57,210 nt of DNA, taken from contig DATKCK010000087.1 of the NCBI GenBank assembly GCA_035513215.1, forward strand, positions 1-57,210, in the 5' to 3' direction. Positions 16,900 to 26,101 of this stretch are shown here, piece by piece (positions within the stretch are counted from its first letter, which is position 1; each line of letters begins with the position of its first letter). The notes under the pieces were generated by a model that worked only from the letters and a program-made list of their open reading frames with translations, had not been told where the DNA came from and ran no database searches. A program made the translations under genes and the position numbers. Source of the stretch: DATCZB01 sp035513215 (GTDB lineage Bacteria > Pseudomonadota > Gammaproteobacteria > Steroidobacterales > Rariloculaceae).

Positions 16900-17462
16900 T
16901 GCCAAAGATCAATCTCTTGCCGTGGCGGGAAGAGCTGCGGCAAAAGCGGAAAAAGGAATTCCTGCTCGCCATCTTCGGCGCCGTTCTGATGGGCGCGGCG
17001 CTGACCTTCGGCACCAAGCTCTATTATCAGGGGCGGATCTCGGACCAGGAGGCCCGCAACACGCTGCTGCGCACCGAGATCGCCGAGCTCGATCGCCAGA
17101 TCGAGGAGATCAACGAGCTCGACGCGCAGAAGTCACGCCTGCTCGCGCGCATGGAGATTATCGACGAGTTGCAACGTTCCCGGCCCGAAGCAGTGCACCT
17201 GCTCGACGAGGCGGTCGATGTCCTGCCCGAGGGAACGCACATGACGGCGCTGCGGCAGGAGGGCGCGCGCATCGAGGTCGCGGGCATCACTCAGTCGAGC
17301 ACGCGCGTCTCGGTAATGATGCGCAATATAGAGGAATCGCCCTGGCTCAAGGACGAGCGGCTCGGAGGCATCCAGTGGTCGGGCAGCGGACCCGCGGCGG
17401 AAGGCGCCTTCACGGTATTCGCCAATCAGATCGGCATGGGCGAAGACACGGAGGGCCTCTAG
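16899..17462 (+). CDS. pilN: Type IV pilus inner-membrane protein PilN
   Basis: PilN is a bitopic inner-membrane protein that links PilM to PilO. The 187 residues start MPKINLLPWREELRQKRKKEF, which contains the conserved INLLPWRE motif that docks on PilM. One transmembrane helix follows (about 22-40), then a coiled-coil stretch rich in E/R/L (about 45-90) and a periplasmic ferredoxin-like domain. The spacing to pilO is 1 bp. Confidence 0.95.
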   Translation: MPKINLLPWREELRQKRKKEFLLAIFGAVLMGAALTFGTKLYYQGRISDQEARNTLLRTEIAELDRQIEEINELDAQKSRLLARMEIIDELQRSRPEAVHLLDEAVDVLPEGTHMTALRQEGARIEVAGITQSSTRVSVMMRNIEESPWLKDERLGGIQWSGSGPAAEGAFTVFANQIGMGEDTEGL

Positions 17463-17463
17463 A

Positions 17464-18060
17464 ATGAACGTCCTGGAAGAACTCCGCTCGCTCGACACCA
17501 ACGATCCGGGCCGCTGGCCGCTGCCGTTTCGGGTCGCGGCCGTCGTCCTCGTTCTCGTTCTCGTCGCCGCCGCTGGCATTTGGTATTTCGTCGTCAAGGT
17601 CGAGCTGCCCGCACTCGAGCAGGTCGAGCGCCAGGAACAGGAGCTCAGAACGAGCTTCGAGACCAAGCAGCGGCGAGCCGCCAATTTCGATGCCTACCGC
17701 AATCAGCTCGCCGAGATCGAGCGCGACTTCGGCACGATGCTCCGGCAGTTGCCGGGCGAAACCGAGGTCCCGAGCCTGCTCGAGGACATCTCCCAGACGG
17801 CGCTGGCCGTCGGGCTCGAGGAGAAGCAGTTCCTGCCGCAGCCCGAGATCCCGCAGGATTTCTACGCCGAGCTGCCGATCCGGCTCCGATATACGGGCGA
17901 CTATCACGAGATCGGCGAGTTCGTCAGCGGCGTCGCCGCATTGCCGCGAATCGTGACGATGCACGACATCACCATCACCCCGGTAACGCCCGATGGCGAG
18001 GACCTTCAAGTGGACGTCACCGGCAAGACCTATCGCTACCTCGACGAGGAGTCACCGTAA
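17464..18060 (+). CDS. pilO: Type IV pilus inner-membrane protein PilO
   Basis: PilO forms heterodimers with PilN in the periplasm and transmits alignment to PilP/PilQ. The 198 residues have one transmembrane helix at about 22-44 (PFRVAAVVLVLVLVAAAGIW), a coiled coil (about 50-95) and a C-terminal ferredoxin-like domain with the conserved YTGDYHEIGEFVSGVAALPRIV block. Its stop codon abuts the pilP start. Confidence 0.95.
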   Translation: MNVLEELRSLDTNDPGRWPLPFRVAAVVLVLVLVAAAGIWYFVVKVELPALEQVERQEQELRTSFETKQRRAANFDAYRNQLAEIERDFGTMLRQLPGETEVPSLLEDISQTALAVGLEEKQFLPQPEIPQDFYAELPIRLRYTGDYHEIGEFVSGVAALPRIVTMHDITITPVTPDGEDLQVDVTGKTYRYLDEESP

Positions 18061-18573
18061 ATGAGGCTCAAAGCGACACCACGCTGGCTCGCGATCCTCG
18101 GCCTCTCGCTCGCAGTGGCTGCCTGCGGCTCGGACCAGCGCGAGCTTCAGGCCTGGATCGACCAGGTCAAGGCACGGCCCGGCGGAGCGATCGAGCCGCT
18201 GCCCGAGATTCTGCCGGCGCCGAGCTTTGCGTATGAGCCGGGTGACCGGCGATCGCCGTTCGTGCCACAGCAACCGCTGCGCGCCCAGGCGAGCACCGGT
18301 ATAAATCCCGATCTCGATCGGCCGCGCGAACAGCTCGAGCAGGAGCCGCTCGACGCGCTGGCCATGGTCGGCACCCTGAGCAACGCCAACGGCACCTTCG
18401 GCCTCGTGCAGGATTCCGACGGGCTCGTGCACCGTGTCACGGTCGGCAATTTCATGGGCCAGAACTACGGCCGCATCACGAATATCAACGAATCGGAAAT
18501 TGAATTGGTCGAGATCATTCGCGACGGGCTCGGGGGCTTTTACGAGCGCCCCGCCGCCATCGGTTTGGATTAG
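18061..18573 (+). CDS. pilP: Type IV pilus lipoprotein PilP
   Basis: PilP is the lipoprotein that bridges the PilNO complex and the PilQ secretin. The 170 residues have a lipoprotein signal ending LAVAACGS (lipidated Cys about residue 22), an unstructured Pro-rich linker, and the HR domain with LDALAMVGTLSNANGTFGLVQDSDGLVHRVTVGNFMG-type strands. The start is immediately after the pilO stop; 33 bp separate it from pilQ. Confidence 0.95.
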   Translation: MRLKATPRWLAILGLSLAVAACGSDQRELQAWIDQVKARPGGAIEPLPEILPAPSFAYEPGDRRSPFVPQQPLRAQASTGINPDLDRPREQLEQEPLDALAMVGTLSNANGTFGLVQDSDGLVHRVTVGNFMGQNYGRITNINESEIELVEIIRDGLGGFYERPAAIGLD

Positions 18574-18606
18574 CGCCAGAGCAGAGTTTGTAAGGGAGTA
18601 GACCTT

Positions 18607-20793
18607 ATGTTCACGACAGGGCCCATCAACCAAGGGAAATCCTCTGCGAGAGCCTCAATATGGCTCGGTCTCGGCCTGGTGCTCGCACTCGGGCTCGCTC
18701 CCCGGACATTCGCTCAGGAAGGGCGGCAGCTCGAGTCGATCGAGGTGCAGCCGACGCAAGGCCAGGGGCTCCAGCTTCGCCTGCGGATGAACGCAGCCGC
18801 GCCGGAGCCCATGAGCTTCACGATGGAAAGCGACCCCGCTCGCATCGTCATCGACCTGCCCGACACGGCGCTCGCGCTCGACGAGAGGCGCCAGGACGTC
18901 AATTCGGGCGCGGTCGCATCCTTCCAGGCAGCCGAGAGCAACGGCCGCACCCGTATCGTCCTGAACATGAACCGCATGGTTCCCTACACGACACGCGTCG
19001 AAGGGGACAGCGTCTTTATCGACGTCGGCGGCGCTGCCGGATCGGCCCAGCCGACCTTTGCGGCTCAGCCGGCCGCCGCCGCGCCGGCGGCCCGGGTGGC
19101 TCCGGGCGTGCGCGCCATCCAGAACATCGACTTTAGGCGCGGTCCGGACGGCGCCGGACAGGTCATCGTCGACCTGACGGATCCGCGCACGACCGTCGAC
19201 GTGCGGGAGGAAGGCGGCCGCGTCATCGTCGAGTTCGCGGATACGAACCTGCCGACCGAGCTGATGCGGCGTCTCGACGTGTCCGATTTCGCGACACCGG
19301 TCGTGACGGTCGACGCGCTGCGCGACGCCGGCAACGCCCGCCTCGTCGTGACGCCGAATTCGCAGGAGCCTTTCACGCAGGTCGCCTATCAGGCCGACAA
19401 CCGCTTTACGCTCGAGCTCGGCACGCCGGTGGAGACCGCACAGCAGACGATCAATATCTTCTCCGCCGATCGGGAGTATGTCGGCGAGCGGCTGACCCTG
19501 ACCTTCCAGAATCTCGAGACGCGCGCCGTGCTGAGTGTTCTGGCCGAATTCAGCGGCCTCAACATCGTCGTCAGCGACACCGTTCAGGGCAACGTCACGC
19601 TGAGATTGCAGGACGTGCCGTGGGACCAGGCCTTCGACGTCGTCATGACCACCAAGGGCCTCGACATGCGCCAGAACGGCAACGTCATAATCGTCGCGCC
19701 GGCCGAGGAAATCGCGGCGCGCGAGCAGGCGGCGCTTCAGGCTGCGCAATCGCGGCAGCAGCTCGAGCCGCTCTACACCGAGCTGATTCAGGTGAACTAC
19801 GCCAAGGCGACAGATCTCGCGACGCTGATTCGCGGCGGAGCCGACGGCGCCTCGCTGCTGTCCGTGCGGGGCGGAATCTCGGTCGACCCGGGCACGAACC
19901 AGCTCTTGGTGCAGGAGACGGCCGAGACCCTGCGGGAAATCCGCCGCTGGGTTCAGAATCTCGACATACCGCCGCGCCAGGTGCTGATCGAGTCGCGCAT
20001 CGTCATCGTCAACGACGACTTCAGCAAGGAGCTCGGCGTTCGCCTCGGCACGACGGCCGCCCGCGAGAATTCCAGCAACGGCATGATCTCGATGACGGGC
20101 ACGAGCTCCGGATCCGACACGATCGTCGAGTCCGCGCTCGACAATCTGGCGAACACGGGCTCGGCGTTCCCGGTCACGATCGGCTCGGCGCTCCAGCGCT
20201 ACGCCGTCAACCTGCCGGTCGTCGGTCCGGCGGGCGTCCTGAATTTCGCGATTCTCGACAACGATTATCTCGTTGATCTCGAGCTGTCGGCCGTGCAGGC
20301 CGAAGGCAAGGGCGAGATCGTCTCGACGCCGCGCATCATCACGGCGAACAACATGCAGGCGCGGATCGAGGAAGGTGTCGAAATTCCGTATCAGGAAGCC
20401 TCGTCGAGCGGCGCGACGACCACACAGTTCCAGGAAGCCGTGCTGAGCCTGACGGTGACGCCTCAGATCACGCCGGACAACCGCGTCATCATGGACCTGC
20501 TCGTCACGAAGGACTCCGTCGGCGAGCTCGTTTCTAGCGCCACGGGTGGATTCGTCCCGAGTATCGATACACGATCGGTGCAGAACCGCGTCCTCGTCAA
20601 CGACGGGCAGACGGTCGTGCTCGGCGGAATCTACGAAACGGAAACGCGCGATACGGTCAGCAAGGTGCCGGTGCTCGGTGATATTCCGGGTCTCGGATTC
20701 CTGTTCCGCAAGCGCACGCAGGTCAACAACAAGTCAGAGCTTCTGATTTTCGTCACTCCGCGCATCATTCGCGAGGGAGCGACGATCGAATAG
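18607..20793 (+). CDS. pilQ: Type IV pilus secretin PilQ
   Basis: PilQ forms the outer-membrane channel through which the pilus fibre passes. The 728 residues have a signal peptide ending around TFAQE, two N-terminal AMIN domains that bind peptidoglycan (about 37-130 and 160-260), N0 and N1 domains (FSADREYVGERLTLTFQN; LIQVNYAKATDLATLI) and the secretin domain. The last contains VPVLGDIPGLGFLFRKRTQVNNKSELLIFVTPRII near the C-terminus. It is the last pil gene and is followed by a strong terminator. Confidence 0.96.
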   Translation: MFTTGPINQGKSSARASIWLGLGLVLALGLAPRTFAQEGRQLESIEVQPTQGQGLQLRLRMNAAAPEPMSFTMESDPARIVIDLPDTALALDERRQDVNSGAVASFQAAESNGRTRIVLNMNRMVPYTTRVEGDSVFIDVGGAAGSAQPTFAAQPAAAAPAARVAPGVRAIQNIDFRRGPDGAGQVIVDLTDPRTTVDVREEGGRVIVEFADTNLPTELMRRLDVSDFATPVVTVDALRDAGNARLVVTPNSQEPFTQVAYQADNRFTLELGTPVETAQQTINIFSADREYVGERLTLTFQNLETRAVLSVLAEFSGLNIVVSDTVQGNVTLRLQDVPWDQAFDVVMTTKGLDMRQNGNVIIVAPAEEIAAREQAALQAAQSRQQLEPLYTELIQVNYAKATDLATLIRGGADGASLLSVRGGISVDPGTNQLLVQETAETLREIRRWVQNLDIPPRQVLIESRIVIVNDDFSKELGVRLGTTAARENSSNGMISMTGTSSGSDTIVESALDNLANTGSAFPVTIGSALQRYAVNLPVVGPAGVLNFAILDNDYLVDLELSAVQAEGKGEIVSTPRIITANNMQARIEEGVEIPYQEASSSGATTTQFQEAVLSLTVTPQITPDNRVIMDLLVTKDSVGELVSSATGGFVPSIDTRSVQNRVLVNDGQTVVLGGIYETETRDTVSKVPVLGDIPGLGFLFRKRTQVNNKSELLIFVTPRIIREGATIE

Positions 20794-20815
20794 CGTCAAC
20801 GGATTCGAGCGTTCG

Positions 20816-20843
20816 AAGAGGCCGGCGTGATGCCGGCCTCTTT
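20816..20843 (+). terminator. Rho-independent terminator after pilQ
   Basis: A perfect 11-bp GC-rich stem, AAGAGGCCGGC at 20816-20826 paired with GCCGGCCTCTT at 20832-20842, with a 5-nt loop and short T-run, begins 22 nt after the pilQ stop codon. It separates the pil operon from aroK and shows that in-frame start codons at 20827/20830 lie in the hairpin and are not the aroK start. Confidence 0.88.
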
Positions 20844-20889
20844 CGTTTCGGGCCATGCGGGATCGGCACTTTGGCTCTACACTTGGCTT

Positions 20890-21441
20890 GTGACCGGCCG
20901 AAACCGCAATATCTATCTGATCGGTCCGACGGGATCCGGGAAGACGGCGGTCGGCAAGCAGCTCGCCAGAGACACGGGCCTCAAGTTTCTGGACTCGGAT
21001 CAGGAAATCGAAAAGCGCACCGGCGTCGAGATCGCATATATCTTCGAGAAGGAAGGCGAGGCGGGCTTTCGCGAGCGCGAGCAGGAAATGATAAGGGAGC
21101 TTTCGTCGCTCGAGGGCGCCATCGTCGCGACCGGCGGCGGCGCCGTGCTGGCTGGGGCAAATCGCGAGCGCCTCGCCGCGAGCGGCGTCGTCGTCTACCT
21201 GAAGACCGGCGTCAGGGAGCAGCTCAGGCGGACGGGCCGCTCGCCCAACCGGCCTCTGCTGAACAGGGACGATCCGCGCCGCGTGCTCGAGGAGATGGCG
21301 GTCGTGCGGGCGCCGCTGTACGAGGAGATCGCCGACTTGACGATTGACACGAGTAGTCAGCGGGTCAGGAGCGTTGCCAAGCAGCTTCGGGAGATGCTCG
21401 AGGAGCGGGGGGACCTTTCGGTTGCAGGGGATCGCTCTTAG
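20890..21441 (+). CDS. aroK: Shikimate kinase
   Basis: Shikimate kinase phosphorylates shikimate at the 3-hydroxyl in chorismate synthesis. I choose the GTG at 20890 (MTGRNRNIYLIGPTGSGKT) because the upstream in-frame starts fall within the pilQ terminator. The result is 183 residues, close to the usual 170-180. Walker A GPTGSGKT, the shikimate-binding DSDQEIE and FREREQEMI, and the ATGGGAVL loop are present. The adenine-region RPLL motif is also seen. The gene directly precedes aroB with no gap. Confidence 0.93.
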   Translation: MTGRNRNIYLIGPTGSGKTAVGKQLARDTGLKFLDSDQEIEKRTGVEIAYIFEKEGEAGFREREQEMIRELSSLEGAIVATGGGAVLAGANRERLAASGVVVYLKTGVREQLRRTGRSPNRPLLNRDDPRRVLEEMAVVRAPLYEEIADLTIDTSSQRVRSVAKQLREMLEERGDLSVAGDRS

Positions 21442-22524
21442 ATGGACACGATTACGGTCAGCCTCGGAGAGCGCAGCTACCCGATTCATATCGGGGCGGG
21501 GCTGCTGGCGGCGAGCCCCGAGCTCGTGAGGTCGACCTCGGCGAAGCAGGTACTGATCGTCACTAATGAGACGGTGGCGCCGATTTATCTGGCACGCGTG
21601 GAGGCTGCGTTTGCGGATCGCGAGCGGCGGTCGCTGGTTTTGCCGGACGGGGAGCAGTACAAGAATCTCGAGGGGCTCGGGCGGATCATCGATGAGCTGA
21701 TCGAGGGCGGGTTTCATCGCGATGCGTGCATTCTTGCGCTCGGCGGCGGCGTCATCGGCGACCTCGCGGGTTTTGCCGCCGCGAGCTATCAGCGCGGCAT
21801 CGATTTCGTGCAGCTGCCGACGACCCTGCTGGCGCAGGTCGATTCCGCGGTGGGCGGCAAGACGGCCGTCAATCACCCGCAGGCTAAGAACATGATCGGG
21901 GCTTTTCATCAGCCCGTCGCGGTCGTGACCGATACCAATACGCTCGCGACGCTCCCGCCGCGCGAGCTCGCCGCGGGGCTGGCCGAGGTCATCAAGTACG
22001 GGCTGATCGTCGACCTCGGCTTCTTCGAGTGGCTGGAAGCCAGGTTGCCGCGCCTGCTTAAGCAGGACCCGGCCGCGCTGGCACGCGCCATCAGGCGCTG
22101 CTGCGAGATCAAGGCCGAGATCGTGGCGCAGGATGAGCACGAGCATGGGCGCCGGGCACTGCTCAATCTCGGCCACACCTTCGGCCATGCGATCGAGGCG
22201 CTCGGCGGCTACGGCAGATATCTGCACGGGGAAGCCGTTGCGATCGGCATGCAGATGGCGGCCGAGACGTCGGTCGAGCTCGGCCTGATCGGCGCAGCCG
22301 ACGCGGCTCGCGTCGGCGCGCTGCTCGAGCGCGCCGGCCTGCCGACGAGCGTGGCGGGCCTTGCGGGCCGCGACATCCTGAGCCGGATGCGGCTCGACAA
22401 GAAGACCGGCAGCGCCGGCATGCGGCTCGTGCTGCTTGAGCGCCTCGGATCCGCGGTTGTCATGCCGGCGCCCGAACAAGCAGCCCTCGAGTCGGCGATG
22501 GCCAGGCGCATCGCCGCGAGCTAG
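21442..22524 (+). CDS. aroB: 3-dehydroquinate synthase
   Basis: AroB converts DAHP to 3-dehydroquinate using NAD and a divalent metal. The 360 residues include the NAD-binding GGGVIGDLAGFAAASYQRG block, the active-site segment LPTTLLAQVDSAVGGKTAVNHPQAKNMIGAF and the metal-ligand regions AEVIKYG and LNLGHTFGHAIE. It starts immediately after the aroK stop and is followed 1 bp later by dgt. This is the common aroKB pairing downstream of pilQ. Confidence 0.96.
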   Translation: MDTITVSLGERSYPIHIGAGLLAASPELVRSTSAKQVLIVTNETVAPIYLARVEAAFADRERRSLVLPDGEQYKNLEGLGRIIDELIEGGFHRDACILALGGGVIGDLAGFAAASYQRGIDFVQLPTTLLAQVDSAVGGKTAVNHPQAKNMIGAFHQPVAVVTDTNTLATLPPRELAAGLAEVIKYGLIVDLGFFEWLEARLPRLLKQDPAALARAIRRCCEIKAEIVAQDEHEHGRRALLNLGHTFGHAIEALGGYGRYLHGEAVAIGMQMAAETSVELGLIGAADAARVGALLERAGLPTSVAGLAGRDILSRMRLDKKTGSAGMRLVLLERLGSAVVMPAPEQAALESAMARRIAAS

Positions 22525-22525
22525 G

Positions 22526-23692
22526 ATGATCATGCGCACGTTCGCTCGCTACGCTGCCGACGACAGGACCTCGCGCGGGCGCCGATACGAGGAGCCGCCG
22601 CCCGCCTACCGCGGCGAGTTTCAACGCGATCGCGACCGCATCGTCCATTCGACCGCGTTTCGGCGGCTCGTTTACAAGACTCAGGTCTTCGTCAATCACG
22701 AAGGCGATCTCTACAGGACACGCCTGACTCACTCGCTCGAGGTCGCTCAGATAGCGCGGACGACCGCGCGCGCGCTCGGCCTCAACGAGGACCTCGTCGA
22801 AGCCATCAGTCTCGCGCACGATCTCGGGCACACGGCCTTCGGGCACGCGGGCCAGGACGCGCTGAATGCCTGCATGCGCGAGCACGGCGGCTTCGAGCAC
22901 AACCTTCAGTCGCTGCGGGTCGTGGACGAGCTCGAGGCCCGATACGCGAGCTTCGACGGGCTCAATCTCTGCTTCGAGACGCGCGAGGGCATACTCAAGC
23001 ATTGCTCCCTGCCGAACGCCCGCCGTCTCGGTGACGTCGGCCTGCGATTCATCGAGAGAACGCAACCGAGCCTCGAGGCGCAGATCGCCAATCTCGCCGA
23101 TGAGATCGCTTACAACAATCACGACGTTGACGACGGTCTGCGCGCCGGACTGATTCGGATCGAGCAGCTCGAGACCATTCCCTTCTTCGCCGAGCGGGCC
23201 GAAGCTGTTCGAGCGAGATATCCGGATTGCATGGAACCGCGCCTCGGGCGCGAGATCATCCGGTCGATGATCGATCGGCTCGTGACCGATCTGATTGGAA
23301 CGAGCCGCGAGCGGATCGAGCGTGCAGGGCCTTCGAGCATAGATGACGTCAGAGCCCTGGACCGGCCGCTGATCTCGCTGTCGGATGAGATGGCCGAAGG
23401 CCAGCTCTCGCTGAAGCGTTTCCTGCGCGCGGAACTCTACACACATCCGCGCATCAGGAAGATGACGCGGCGGGCCCACGAGACCATCTCCGAGCTCTTC
23501 GCCGCCTTCAGCGAAGCCTTCGATCTGATGCCGGCGAAGCACGCGGCTCGAGCCAGCGAAGCGCTCGAGAAGCGCGGCAAGTCCGCCGCCATGCGCGCGA
23601 TCGCCGATTACATCGCCGGAATGACGGACCGATTCGCGATCGAGCAACATGCCAGAATCTCGGGCCGCGCACCGACGTCTGCGTTAGACTAG
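22526..23692 (+). CDS. dgt: dGTP triphosphohydrolase-like HD protein
   Basis: This HD-domain enzyme hydrolyses dNTPs to nucleosides and triphosphate. From the ATG at 22526 (a second ATG at 22532 is equally possible) there are 388 residues, the shorter dGTPase-like class. The metal motif is seen as RLTHSLEVAQIARTTAR and SLAHDLGHTAFGHAGQDALN, with the N-terminal DRDRIVHSTAFRRLVYKTQVF block typical of the family. Its stop overlaps the pyrF GTG start by 1 bp. Confidence 0.9.
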   Translation: MIMRTFARYAADDRTSRGRRYEEPPPAYRGEFQRDRDRIVHSTAFRRLVYKTQVFVNHEGDLYRTRLTHSLEVAQIARTTARALGLNEDLVEAISLAHDLGHTAFGHAGQDALNACMREHGGFEHNLQSLRVVDELEARYASFDGLNLCFETREGILKHCSLPNARRLGDVGLRFIERTQPSLEAQIANLADEIAYNNHDVDDGLRAGLIRIEQLETIPFFAERAEAVRARYPDCMEPRLGREIIRSMIDRLVTDLIGTSRERIERAGPSSIDDVRALDRPLISLSDEMAEGQLSLKRFLRAELYTHPRIRKMTRRAHETISELFAAFSEAFDLMPAKHAARASEALEKRGKSAAMRAIADYIAGMTDRFAIEQHARISGRAPTSALD

Positions 23693-24420
23693 TGCCTATC
23701 GTGCCGCCGACCGCCGCCCGCATCCCCGTCGAGGAGCGCCTGATCCTTGCGCTCGACGTGCCGAGCTGGACCGAGGCGAAGACGCTCGTCGAGCGACTTG
23801 GCGATTCGGTCCGGTTCTACAAGATCGGGCTCGAGCTCGCGACGACTCGCGATTACTTCGCCCTGCTCGACTGGCTGCTCGCTCGGGACAAGCGCGTGTT
23901 CTGCGACCTCAAGCTCTACGACATTCCGGCCACCGTCGGCGCGGCCGTCCGGCAGATCAGCCGCTCGGGCGCGAGCTTTCTGACCGTCCACGGGGAACTG
24001 TCCGTCATGCGGGCCGCCGCCGAGAACAAGGGCGAAGGGCTCGCCGTGCTCGCCGTCACTGTGCTGACGAGCCTCGGCCAGAGCGATCTCGCGGCCTCCG
24101 GCATCACGATGGACGTCGATGCGCTGACGCTGATGCGCGCAAAGCAGGCTGTCGACTGCGGCTGCGACGGCGTCATCGCCTCGGGACTCGAGGCCGGACG
24201 GCTGCGCGCAGAGCTCGGCCCGGAGCCGCTGATCGTGACTCCGGGCATTCGTCCCGCAAGCGGCGCCGGGCGCGACGATCAGAAGCGCGTCGCGACGGCC
24301 GAGTCCGCGCTTCGCGCCGGTGCCGACTACATCGTCGTCGGGCGACCGATTCGCGAGGCCGCCGATCCCACCGCCGCCACCCGTTCGTTGCAGCGCGAGA
24401 TTGCCGCGGCCTTCGCGTGA
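23692..24420 (+). CDS. pyrF: Orotidine 5'-phosphate decarboxylase
   Basis: PyrF makes UMP, the last step of pyrimidine synthesis. The 242 residues start from a GTG. They contain LALDVPSWTEA, the catalytic DLKLYDIPATVG motif (Lys/Asp tetrad), and the phosphate-binding RPIREAADP near the C-terminus. The stop TGA abuts the TCA (complement of the stop) of the convergent fadD, forming TGATCA with no intergenic base. Confidence 0.95.
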   Translation: MPIVPPTAARIPVEERLILALDVPSWTEAKTLVERLGDSVRFYKIGLELATTRDYFALLDWLLARDKRVFCDLKLYDIPATVGAAVRQISRSGASFLTVHGELSVMRAAAENKGEGLAVLAVTVLTSLGQSDLAASGITMDVDALTLMRAKQAVDCGCDGVIASGLEAGRLRAELGPEPLIVTPGIRPASGAGRDDQKRVATAESALRAGADYIVVGRPIREAADPTAATRSLQREIAAAFA

Positions 24421-26097
24421 TCAGGCGCTCTTCGGCAGGTCCTTGAGCTCGCGGCGCAGCACTTTGCCGACGCTCGACTTCGGTAGCGCGTCGACAAACT
24501 CGACTTCATCGGGCGTCTTGTAGCCCGTCAAGCGCTCGCGACAGAACGCGATCAGCGCCGCCGCGTCGAGCGCCGGATCCTTCCTGACTACGAAAACCTT
24601 CACGGCCTCGCCCGATTTCGGGCTCGGCACGCCTACGGCGGCGGCCTCGAGCACGCCGGGATGCATCGTGACGACGTTCTCGACCTCGTTGGGATAGACG
24701 TTGAAGCCGGAGACGATGATCAGATCCTTCTTGCGATCCTCGATATAGATGCGCCCGTCGGCGTCGATGCGCGCGATATCCCCCGTTCGCAGCCAGCCGT
24801 CCGCGGTGAAGACGTTCTTCGTTTCTTCCGGCCGTCTCCAGTAACCCTGCATGACCTGCGGCCCCTTGACGCAGAGCTCGCCGACCTCGTTCGTGCCGAC
24901 CGGCCGGTCGGCCTCGTCGAGAATCACGACATCGGTCGAAGGAAACGGCAGGCCGACGGAACCGTTGAAATGATCGATATCGAGCCGATTGGCGGAGACG
25001 ACCGGCGATGCCTCGGTCAGCCCGTAGCCCTGAGTGACGACGACACCCGTCACCTCCTGCCACCGCTGGGCGACGTCTTCCTGCACGGCCATGCCGCCGG
25101 CCAGCGATATCTTGAGCGAGCCGAAGTCGAGCTCGCCGAACCCCGGCGTATGCAAGAGCCCGTTGAACAGCGTGTTGACGCCTATTATGAAAGCCGGCCG
25201 ATAGCGATCGAGGTCGCGAACGAATCCTTTCATGTCACGCGGATTCGTGATCAGAACGTTGCGGGCGCCGAGCTTGAGGAAAGCGAAGAAATTCACGGTC
25301 AGCGCGAAGATATGGTAGAGCGGCAACGCCGTTACAGCGATGTCGCGTTCCGAGTCGAAGAAGGGGTGGACCCAGGCGCTCGACTGAAGGACGTTCGCGA
25401 CCATGTTGCGATGGGAGAGCATCGCGCCCTTGGCCACGCCCGTCGTGCCGCCGGTGTACTGGAGGAAGGCGAGATCCTCCGGCCCGATCTTCGGGTCGTG
25501 ATACCCGTGCCGCCGGCCTTCGCGCAGCACGTCGACGAGGCGAAGCGCGCCCGGAATCCGAAACGCCGGCACGAGCCGTTTCACGTGGCGGACCACGAAG
25601 TTCGTCACGAGCCTCTTGACGGGCGGCAGGCAGTCGCCGACACGGGCGAGGATGACGGTCTCGACATCGGTCGCCGGCAGCGCCTTCGCGAGCGTCGCCG
25701 CGAAGTTCTCGAGCACGACGATAACTCTGGCGCCGCTGTCCTTGAGCTGGTTCTCCAGCTCGCGCGCCGTATAGAGCGGATTGACATTGACGATAACGAG
25801 GCCGGCCCGAAGCGCGCCGAGCAGCACGATCGGCGATTGCAGCAGGTTCGGCAGCATGATCGCGATGCGATCGCCGCTGTCGGCCTTCGCTTCCGCCGTC
25901 AGGAAAGCGGCGAAATCGCGGCTCTTTCGTTCGAGATCGGCAAAGCTAAGGCTCACGCCCTGATTCGTGATTGCGGGGCGGGCCCCGAACTGCCGGCAGC
26001 TCGCGACGCAAAGCCCGGCGAGCGAGTCGTGGCTGTCGGGGTCTATCTCGAGCGGTACGCCGCTCGGATAGTTGGAGTGCCAGGGGCGTCGATTCAT
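24421..26097 (-). CDS. fadD: Long-chain fatty-acid-CoA ligase
   Basis: This AMP-binding acyl-CoA synthetase activates fatty acids for beta-oxidation or remodelling. The start is the ATG at 26095-26097 (MNRRPWHSNYPSGVP), giving 558 residues. The P-loop LQYTGGTTGVAKGAMLSH, the linker GWLRTGDIARIDADGRIYIEDRKKD and the C-terminal SSVGKVLRRELK with the catalytic Lys are intact. It lies 4 bp after tesA on the same strand, so a thioesterase and an acyl-CoA ligase are probably co-expressed. Confidence 0.93.
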   Translation of the reverse strand: MNRRPWHSNYPSGVPLEIDPDSHDSLAGLCVASCRQFGARPAITNQGVSLSFADLERKSRDFAAFLTAEAKADSGDRIAIMLPNLLQSPIVLLGALRAGLVIVNVNPLYTARELENQLKDSGARVIVVLENFAATLAKALPATDVETVILARVGDCLPPVKRLVTNFVVRHVKRLVPAFRIPGALRLVDVLREGRRHGYHDPKIGPEDLAFLQYTGGTTGVAKGAMLSHRNMVANVLQSSAWVHPFFDSERDIAVTALPLYHIFALTVNFFAFLKLGARNVLITNPRDMKGFVRDLDRYRPAFIIGVNTLFNGLLHTPGFGELDFGSLKISLAGGMAVQEDVAQRWQEVTGVVVTQGYGLTEASPVVSANRLDIDHFNGSVGLPFPSTDVVILDEADRPVGTNEVGELCVKGPQVMQGYWRRPEETKNVFTADGWLRTGDIARIDADGRIYIEDRKKDLIIVSGFNVYPNEVENVVTMHPGVLEAAAVGVPSPKSGEAVKVFVVRKDPALDAAALIAFCRERLTGYKTPDEVEFVDALPKSSVGKVLRRELKDLPKSA

Positions 26098-26101
26098 GCC
26101 G

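Noticed and set aside
20827..20889. aroK start at the GTG/ATG at 20827/20830
   Set aside because: These codons lie in the hairpin of the pilQ terminator and would add about 20 unrelated residues before the conserved N-terminus.
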